Assembly: GCF_964204645.1 (NCBI RefSeq)
Contig: NC_134026.1
Coordinates: forward strand, 1,612,001-1,676,000
From: Tubulanus polymorphus
Lineage: Eukaryota; Nemertea; Palaeonemertea; Tubulaniformes; Tubulanidae
DNA length: 64,000 nucleotides
Direction of reading: 5' to 3'
Made by a program: the position numbers and the translations under genes. Shown piece by piece: positions 12,775 to 21,700 of this stretch (within the stretch, counting starts at the first letter, position 1; the number at the start of each line of letters is the position of its first letter). The notes under the pieces are model-generated. The model was not told the DNA's origin. It searched no databases and saw only the letters and a list, made by a program, of their open reading frames with translations.

Positions 12775-15700
12775 CGCTCTCTGTCTCGTTGTTGCGGTTA
12801 ATGCGCGATGATCGTTGAAACTACTCGCGGAATCGAACCTTGTTTAGATGGATACATCCCTCACGGTGGTGACAACGATGAAACGTCATCTCTACGTTTG
12901 ATAACGGTTCGCCCCCCTGCGTCTCGTCCTGCGGCGATCTGTAGAATGGATTTACGCGGTTTCTGCGACTGTTTACTGTCATCAACGTGTATGATTTTGA
13001 TGGTTCTATCGTTTATGTCGCCGGTTTTACTGTATATGATAATCGTACTGGTACGGTGGGCGTAGTAACGATGATAAACACCGGCTATTGTTCGGTGAGG
13101 CCCGCGCCGTGCCGCTCTCGTTTCACAGGTCGTCCTCGCTCGTTCCGGTTTCAAGCAATTGTGGATAACGCGCGGTTGAAAGGAAAGACGCGAGACGCGC
13201 CGATGAAGTCCACCCAGCCCTGATATCGTGATATCGTCGAGTTTTATTCGATTTTTATGCGTCTCCTCTCGAGTGTTTACAGCATCATTAGTTCGTTCGT
13301 GTAGTTATTCCCCGACGGCCGTCTTCGTTTCATCGAAATGAAAAATTTATGCATTCGCACTTTTTGTTTCTGTAGATAGAGTTTAATTACGTGTATTTAT
13401 TTTCATAAAATGATTCTTCAGTTTTTCGTTAACTTTTTTGACGAAACGATCGAATCTATTCGAGAGAATTGATTTAAAAAGATTCAATTCGTTATTATCA
13501 AAATCCACGGAAACTGATTGCGATCGATCTACGCGGCTTGACAAGCGGAAAGTACGCGTGGTCCTCGTGATTGCGTGATCGGTGAATCACCCGTGATCAG
13601 ATTGATGTGAATCGTTGAATTGATCGGCGGACAGTGTTTAATCAGTGTTGTATTCTCAGTGAAGATAAAGCGATGGATTTTCATGCGTTCTGCGACTGTT
13701 TGTTATCTTCTACTTGTATGATATTGATGGTTCTATCGTTCATGTCCCCGGTTTTGTTATATATGATTATTGTGCTCGTTCGATGGGGTTGAGACGACGA
13801 TCTCCGCGCGTTTATATCAAACAGGTGAATATAATAAATACATCGAGTTCTCATTTCCGATCTAGAATCGACCAAGCGCTTCGAGTCTGCGCTTAATTGG
13901 TCCGTTTCATTTTTTAACAGACCGGTTTAAACCGATCCAGATCCATTCTAAATTTTAGAATCGACAATTTCTTAATGTATGAATAAAAAGTCGTCAGTGT
14001 TTAATCTTGGATCGGTGATGAAAGCGGATTTAAAAACAAAGTGTCAACGCACAGCATTGATTTGGTCTGTTCTAGATCGATTATTAAATTCAGGTACGGG
14101 CCGAATCGGAATGGACTAATTACCGAATCTGAATCTGACTTGTAAGTGTTGTTTCATGCTTTTTTTTCAAGGAACTGTTGTCCTTTATATTTAGAAGCTG
14201 GCTTTTGAGCTTCTTTGTACAACTGGATTGGTGTTTATCCGATCAAATCTGTACATCAGTTATGATTGTGGCATTTGTTTCTTAATCCAGTCTTGATTGC
14301 GATTTCATATTTCAAATGCTGAAATTGTAAAATATGTAGTTTGTTAGTTCAGGTAAATCAGGTTTGACCAGTCCAATTAGATCTCATTTCCCACTGAGAA
14401 GATGAATCCCGGTGTTTCAAAATTCATAATTCACATTAATGTCAGGATACAATAATAGGCATCTACCGTTTGGACAGATACGTCTCTGTGTATGGATAGC
14501 TAGTGATATTTGGTATTGCGTATGTCAGACAAAGTGACGTTATTCAGGAAATCATTCTGTCACCGAATGAGTTCGATACAAATAGTCATCGTAATGAGAA
14601 TGTGGAGTCACGCGGCCGAGCATTATTACTGATCACCAAATCAAATATAGACGCTTCACTAAGTACTGTTTACGTATGCATGGGGAAAAATATATACCGC
14701 GCATAATTCCCCGGGCTAATTCACTTAGCATCGCCTTCATCGGTCAGCAGCACATTCATCGGTCAGTCATCTAGCAGCACATTCACTGGTCAGTCATTTA
14801 GCAGCAGGTTCACTGGTCAGTCATCTAGCAGCACATTCACTGGTCAGTCATTTAGCAGCACGTTCACTGGTCAGTCATTTAGCAGCACGTTCACTGGTCA
14901 GTCATCTAGCAGCAGGTTCACTGGTCAGTCATTTAGCAGCACGTTCACTGGTCAGTCATCTAGCAGCACGTTCAATGGTCAGTCATCTAGCAGCACGTTC
15001 ACTGGTCAGTCATTTAGCAGCACGTTCACTGGTCAGTCATCTAGCAGCACGTTCACTGGTCAGTCATTTAGCAGCACGTTCACTGGTCAGTCATCTAGCA
15101 GCAGGTTCACTGGTCAGTCATCTAGCAGCACGTTCACTGGTCAGTCATTTAGCAGCACGTTCACTGGTCAGTCATCTAGCAGCAGGTTCACTGGTCAGTC
15201 ATTTAGCAGCACATTCACTGGTCAGTCATCTAGCAGCACGTTCAATGGTCAGTCATCTAGCAGCACGTTCACTGGTCAGTCATTTAGCAGCACATTCACT
15301 GGTCAGTCATTTAGCAGCACGTTCACTGGTCAGTCATTTAGCAGCACGTTCACTGGTCAGTCATTTAGCAGCAAGTTCACTGGTCAGTCATCTAGCAGCA
15401 CTTTCACATTGGTGAAAAGTGCAGTTAAAGTCCTACCTGAATTGGTCCTGTCCATTTTAGAATAGAAGACAAACAAAGAATTCTGATCCAGGTTTATTCA
15501 ACAATTTTGAAATTATCATGTATGGATAGTGCAGGTCTGGTTTGGTTCATTCTAAATTGGTCCATTCCTGATGCGGCCCGAATTAGAACATACTAACATC
15601 ATGTTCTTTACTATTTCATCATCAATTGAAAGGAATGCACAGAATCAGTATATTGATGATAGGGACATGTGAACAGTGCCTGTATAGGCTGTACGATCGC

Positions 15701-18700
15701 TGGGACTTCAGACTCCTTAAGAGTTACAGTGAGGAATTGTGTGAACGTGGTTCATGATTATAGGGCTTTATTCTAATTGTAGTGTTATGAAATGGGGTAT
15801 TTTACATAGATAGTCAAAAATATATCTTATTATTATATGTAAAATACCCCATTATGAACTTGCAGGAGCCTCCAGTGTCTGGTATATTCATCGCTCATTC
15901 CATATACTAGTAGTTAGTTAATAAGGCAAAATAAAGAGCGGCAGTTCACAGTAAACGCACCTCCGTGTGATGATTGGCGTTGATTGAATGAGGAAATGAA
16001 ACAATTATTAAGAATACATCGCGGTGTTGGTCGGGTTTGCTGGTGATGTATTCTCGCTCAACATTACCGCTCATCTATACTCTGCCTGATACAATGTATT
16101 GTCAGAGAGAGACACAGAAAGACAGAGAGTTGTGCAATTCAATATTTTGATTAATGATGATGTTAAATCCACCAGTTGTGGCGATGCTCGATTGATTTTA
16201 TTTTTCTCGTCGCCGCGCGTTACATTACTCGAAGGGGATACGCGCTTATGAAAATTTATTCATTCGATTTCGAAAACTGATAAAACTGTCGGTGGTCGGG
16301 TTTTTATTTCAAATTAACTTTGTCTAATCAAATCTATAGCAGTGTGAGTCTGAGTGTGTGTCTTCATCCGCGGTGTTTTTATAAAGCATGCATTGCATGC
16401 GGTATTTCTCGAAAAAATATTTATTAGCTATCATCAGGGGGCTGTGTTCGTTGATTAGGACATTAAGCCTGTCACAAAATATCTCATTTGGACGAAGCAA
16501 ACATCGCTGTCAAGTATTCCCTCGACTATTGTAGTGAAATGCTGCCCGGTAATTTGCTTTTAAGTAATAAAGTGTCCTTCAATAGCTGAATAACTGCTGA
16601 CCGTCGATTAAGTATCGGAAGCTTTTATATCGTGAATCAGTTGTGAATTCTCGCACAAGTGTCTATTTGTATGAATTCAAATCAACACTTCACTCACATC
16701 AGATGAATTGGTTGTTTGTCCGGTGTAACAGTGTCGCTGTATCAGACATTGAATCTAGAGGATCCGATGAAACTGGTGGCGTCTTGGAGTTATCAGGTAT
16801 CAGAGAATCGCTATGGTTACTGTCTCAGGGTATTGCCACGTTAACTAGACCTGTATCAGGGTATCATCGTGGTGTTTATCAGGGAATCGTCATAGTAACT
16901 GGCTGTATCAGGGAATTGTCATGGTAACTGGCTGTGTCGGGGATCAAATCTGCCATCATTGAGTTAGATGATTATTGTATTACTCGTTTTCGTAGAATAT
17001 AAAAATTATCGGAGTGTGATCAATAATTATCTGATCTGAGTGTGATCAATGATTTATTCCGGTTTATCCAACACGCGAATGATATTTACTATCATCATCA
17101 TCATCATCGTCATCGTCATCGCTGGCAATCGTGACTGAAATATAGCGAGTCGAGTGAGTGAATGATTCCTCGTTGTCGGTCTCTAAATGAAATATTGTAT
17201 CGTCGACTCTTGTTACATTCGATAGGCTCATCAGCTGAGTAGAGGCAAGAGGCGCGCACAAGAGACGTTTTGATTGCTGAGGTACGCGAATCATCGAACG
17301 TCTTCCGTTTAACTCCTCGTCTATATCCTCGTGTATATCCTCGTGTGTATGTGTGCAGAATTGCGACTTGTTCATGTGCAGGTGATTGATGATAGAAATA
17401 AAGCTGTGTTCGGATTCGTTGACAGTCGACAAACAGACGACTGTAGCACGCGAGCACGCAGACACTGAAATGGATTCAGTATCAGGAGACAATGTGTCTA
17501 TATCTACAGGTGACTCAACCCGGTTTAATCCGTGAATGATGACTGAACTATTTTATCCCGACGGAATCATAAACATCATAAACATCCCGTGGCTAATTTA
17601 CGCTCTCTCTGTCGATAGTTGAGCCGAAAGCCGGTCGTTTGCGATGCCGTATTTTTCTAATGATTGTAGCTACACGGCGACGTTTCTCGTCGACGGACAT
17701 CGTTGTCGATCTCGGCGGTCGTTTCGGATTTGACGCTGTTTCGATACCGACGTCGGTTCGACGACGGCGGGTAATAGACAATCATCGCTAACTTTTGGCC
17801 CGGTCGACTCGTCCCTTCTGGGACTAGTTCGCTGCTGCTCGAGGATAACAGCTCCGAAGATCCGGAAAGCGTGGAACTGTTCGAGTTTAGTTCATGCGGT
17901 GATATGCCGACAGGATCGGACTCGGTTCACGTGTTAGTCCCTAGTCGGACTAGCGATTGTTTATACGGACGGTATAGTCCGTATATCTGTTTGCGTAGTA
18001 GTTTACAGTTAACATGTACCTGTGTGTTAGTGTTATCGTTCATGGCTCCTATAATTCTCTATATTACGTTGGCTTTCCTCAACTGGCCGTAGGTAAGCCG
18101 GTGTGTATGTTTGTCACTTTTATCTTTCGTCAATCTTGATTGTCTTTTGTAAAAACTGTTACCCGTACATAATGCGGTTATCTAATGCTGAGTAGTCGAT
18201 GTACATTACGTAAGTCATCAATATTGGTGTTTCAAAATAACGATAACAATTGCGTGTATAAGCATTTATTATGTAATTTGATAAATGACTCTCTATTTCC
18301 TAATTATTGAATTTTCATGTTTTTTAACCCTTTCAGTGCGTCTACACTGCAGTGCAGTGTATTAGTCGGTGATGGACTAGTACTCCGCACTGCGTTGATA
18401 TAATTAATAATGCTTAATTACTCATCACCGAAAGGGTTTTAATAGCAAGGTTATATATGTAATATAATTTATATATTCATTCTTTCATTTTGCAGTGTTC
18501 AGCGATCCGTCAGCATGGGATATGCTAGAGAAGTTTGGTGAGGGTAATTCTGATGTACGTATATTCGGTATTCAGTGTGAGTTCGCTGTGTTCGGTGTGA
18601 TTTCCATCCATCGAAATAAAAACCCACAATACGAAATAACATGATTTTCATCGCTCGAAATGTTGCCTGTATTTATGCGTTGATACAGAAAATGCCGTTG

Positions 18701-21700
18701 ATGAATTCGACTTATGGATAAAGCCATGCGTTGAAATGTCTCGGGAATGACGACTATTAACTCGCATTAGGGATTTCTGTAATTCAATTGTAGACAAATG
18801 ATCGTGATGAAATTGCGTTATTGATTGCGCTTTATACGAGTCTGCGGGATTAGCTCGCATCGAAAATTTATGAAGACGGCCAAATCATATTTACTTGAGA
18901 CTGCCGATTTATTCTAAAGTTTATACAAAGCTGAAATTTGATATTCAATCGGTTGTTAAATTACTGTGTTCCTCATGTCATAATCTTCAGTAGAAACACA
19001 AATATCATTGCTTTGTATTTGAATTTGTTGTCCAAAATCACGGTTATGCCACTCAGACTGCGATGTTTATTTTGTGGGTTTGTTAATCGTGTCTTATTGT
19101 GTTTTTTTGGGGTTATTTTTCTTTGCAGAATCCCGATTCCGCTCTTACCCGGCAATCGCTGTACGTAAAGTTCGATCCATTAGTCCAGGGAGATGATAAA
19201 AGTCCCGGCAATGTCGGCGTTCTTCCAAATCCAAGAGTACAAGGTAAAGTCCCTCGTGTAACCTTGTGGATAACTTAGATTCTTAAAGAATTGGCCAAAT
19301 ATCGAAAGGAAACATTTTGCTCCTTACGTCAAACATTTTATGTTTGTAATAATGATCACATTCGTTTGCATATAGACTCCATATAAACTACTAGACTGTC
19401 TTGTTAAAGAGAACATAATAAGCATGATGAATTTTATCAATTTTACTAAGAGAGAATCTCTGAAAAGTGACGAAATTTACATAAGGGAAAGATAACGACA
19501 AAGGCCTACTAACGATAGGCCTAGTAAAAATTGGCAATGAATATTGAATGATGTGTTACTTTCAGGACTGGCGAAGAAGACAAGTAACAGCCAACTGGCT
19601 TCACTTGCAGAAAAGTAAGTATCATTAAGGGACGTAACTGTGGTCATAGTCTTAAACTATTAGTTTTATGGTCTCGTAGCTCCTCATTTATCTAATTGGA
19701 TAACAGTTGTTGATCGTATCAGTTGTCCGAGTGGTCAGTTATATCTGAGAGGGGGGCCGACCTTGCCGGTTATATATCGACTTCATTTACACAGTATGAC
19801 GACGACGCAATGGTATATATCTCATCTCGTTTCAGCCCGAATGCATCGGTTTATAGCGAGGATCTTCTATTGATGAATACACCACCTCCTAATAAACCAC
19901 TATCGCGTCTTAAACAACTGCAAATGGGTCAATCGAGACTCGCCCCTCAACAGCCGGCCAGCGATCTAGATAATATTTTGACGTGTAGTCCAAAACTCGA
20001 TGAAGAGGTATGTATATTAAAGCGTCATACATGTATTCGCAACAAAAATCAATTTTATCTTCCCCGAAACTATCCGCTGACTGCACACGCGCGCACAGAG
20101 TACCGGTATATGGTAGGAATAATAGTAGGAATAAATCTCTGAATCTGGCGTGTGAATAGTGCTTGTTTTATTTCACATGACTGCGTGTTGTCATATAAAA
20201 TCCTCTTATGTATGTCTGACTTATATATTCCCCTAGATCATTATTACACGGAGATTATCATCCGTCCGTCTGTCTGTAAATCATAGAGAAGATTTCTATT
20301 ACTTTTCTAAAACACAAAACTCATATGAGAATCATTAAGTTTTATGCTGTTTTTAGTGTTTTATCTGGTAGAAAAATTCAGGCTTCAAGTCGCAGTTTTG
20401 TCTTAACTGCTGAAGGAAAACATATTTTGCTTATTCGATCTGATTTATTTCACCTGACCGTCATAACATAAACTTATTTCATTCTAAATCGTTGATGTTA
20501 CCGTCAATGTTGTTTTCTTCAACGGAACCACCGGGGCACTCTATATACATATTTGTTTGTTTTTACCTCATGTGCATCAGACATGCCATTCTGATTTAGC
20601 GATCGTAGAACCGCCCGAGTATTCAACTCGCGCCGCCGCAGCCGCCGACGAGTGGGTCGAACAGATCAACAGTTTTTCCGAGCTCGAGGATTCCGCCGCT
20701 TTGTCGCAAGATTCGCTCGAGTGTATATCGTGTACGTGGGGCACGGAGACCGGCCGACCGGATAGTCCTCTACAATTCGACCACGACGAAGTCGTACATA
20801 TAGACGTCTGTGATAGCATTAGCGAATTGAGAGATGACACAGATGTAGGTTTACGCTCTACTAACGGCATTCATCCTCGTAATTCTAGACGTTTTGATAA
20901 ACAGCCGACTACGATTGGTTCACATCGTTCTTATACGCGTCAAACCCATTAATCATACATAACGTTTGTAGTAAAATAGCTACGATCAGACGTTGAACGC
21001 GTTATATACAAATTCAAAAGATTTAAGTAGAAATTTATGTATCAAGAATTAAGATCAGAAGTGATAACGTTTCTGACTTTCACTAGAGACCTGTGTCGGG
21101 TCCGAAATGTTGTGCGTATCTTCTCATTTTAATTCTTGATAATCGATTTTTGATTTCAATCTTTTACAATGTATACAGTGGATTTTAACCGTATCATTGA
21201 TTATTTATATTTATCGCTAGCTTGAATTCGACGAGAATAATGTTTTGGGGTTGATATTCCTTCCTCGTGCTTAATGGCTGAAAAATGTGCTCCAAAAGCA
21301 GACGGCTGTTTCACTGGATTTTATGTTCACACCTCTGGCATGGTTGTTAGTTCTTCGACTGCATGGTTTCCATATTCGTCTGACCCGCTCTCTCTACCTC
21401 TACCTCTTATTTCGAGCTACGTTCATTATTTTTGTATGTCTGATGCTGTCGTCGTTTTCGTTTTCTTTCACATTCATTTTGTTGAAATCATGGTCTCGGA
21501 ATATCAAATGTTCTTACGTGTAGCGTGTTTAAACAATCGGTTCCATTTCCTCAGATGTGTAAAATTTTACTCTCTAACGCGTTTCTGTCAACTACGAGAT
21601 ATCTCGTAGTTCCATTTCAGCCATCATTGTCACTATGAGTTGTTGTAGGTGATCCTTCTTATTCACGGTTTGATATGAGCTCTCTGGTAATCGGAATGAC

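Noticed and set aside
14975-15415. 146-codon open frame of 9-residue repeats
   Set aside because: It is the 27-bp minisatellite read in one frame; there is no splice or start context, and the variant positions do not follow codon structure.
17064-17492. Minus-strand frame ending in a run of Asp
   Set aside because: The Asp run comes from an ATC/GTC trinucleotide tract (about 17,090-17,122). The rest has no recognisable features and lies antisense to the candidate exon at 17,389.
21274-21609. 111-codon frame in TACC intron 10
   Set aside because: Phe/Leu-rich, no splice context, and not needed for the TACC model.
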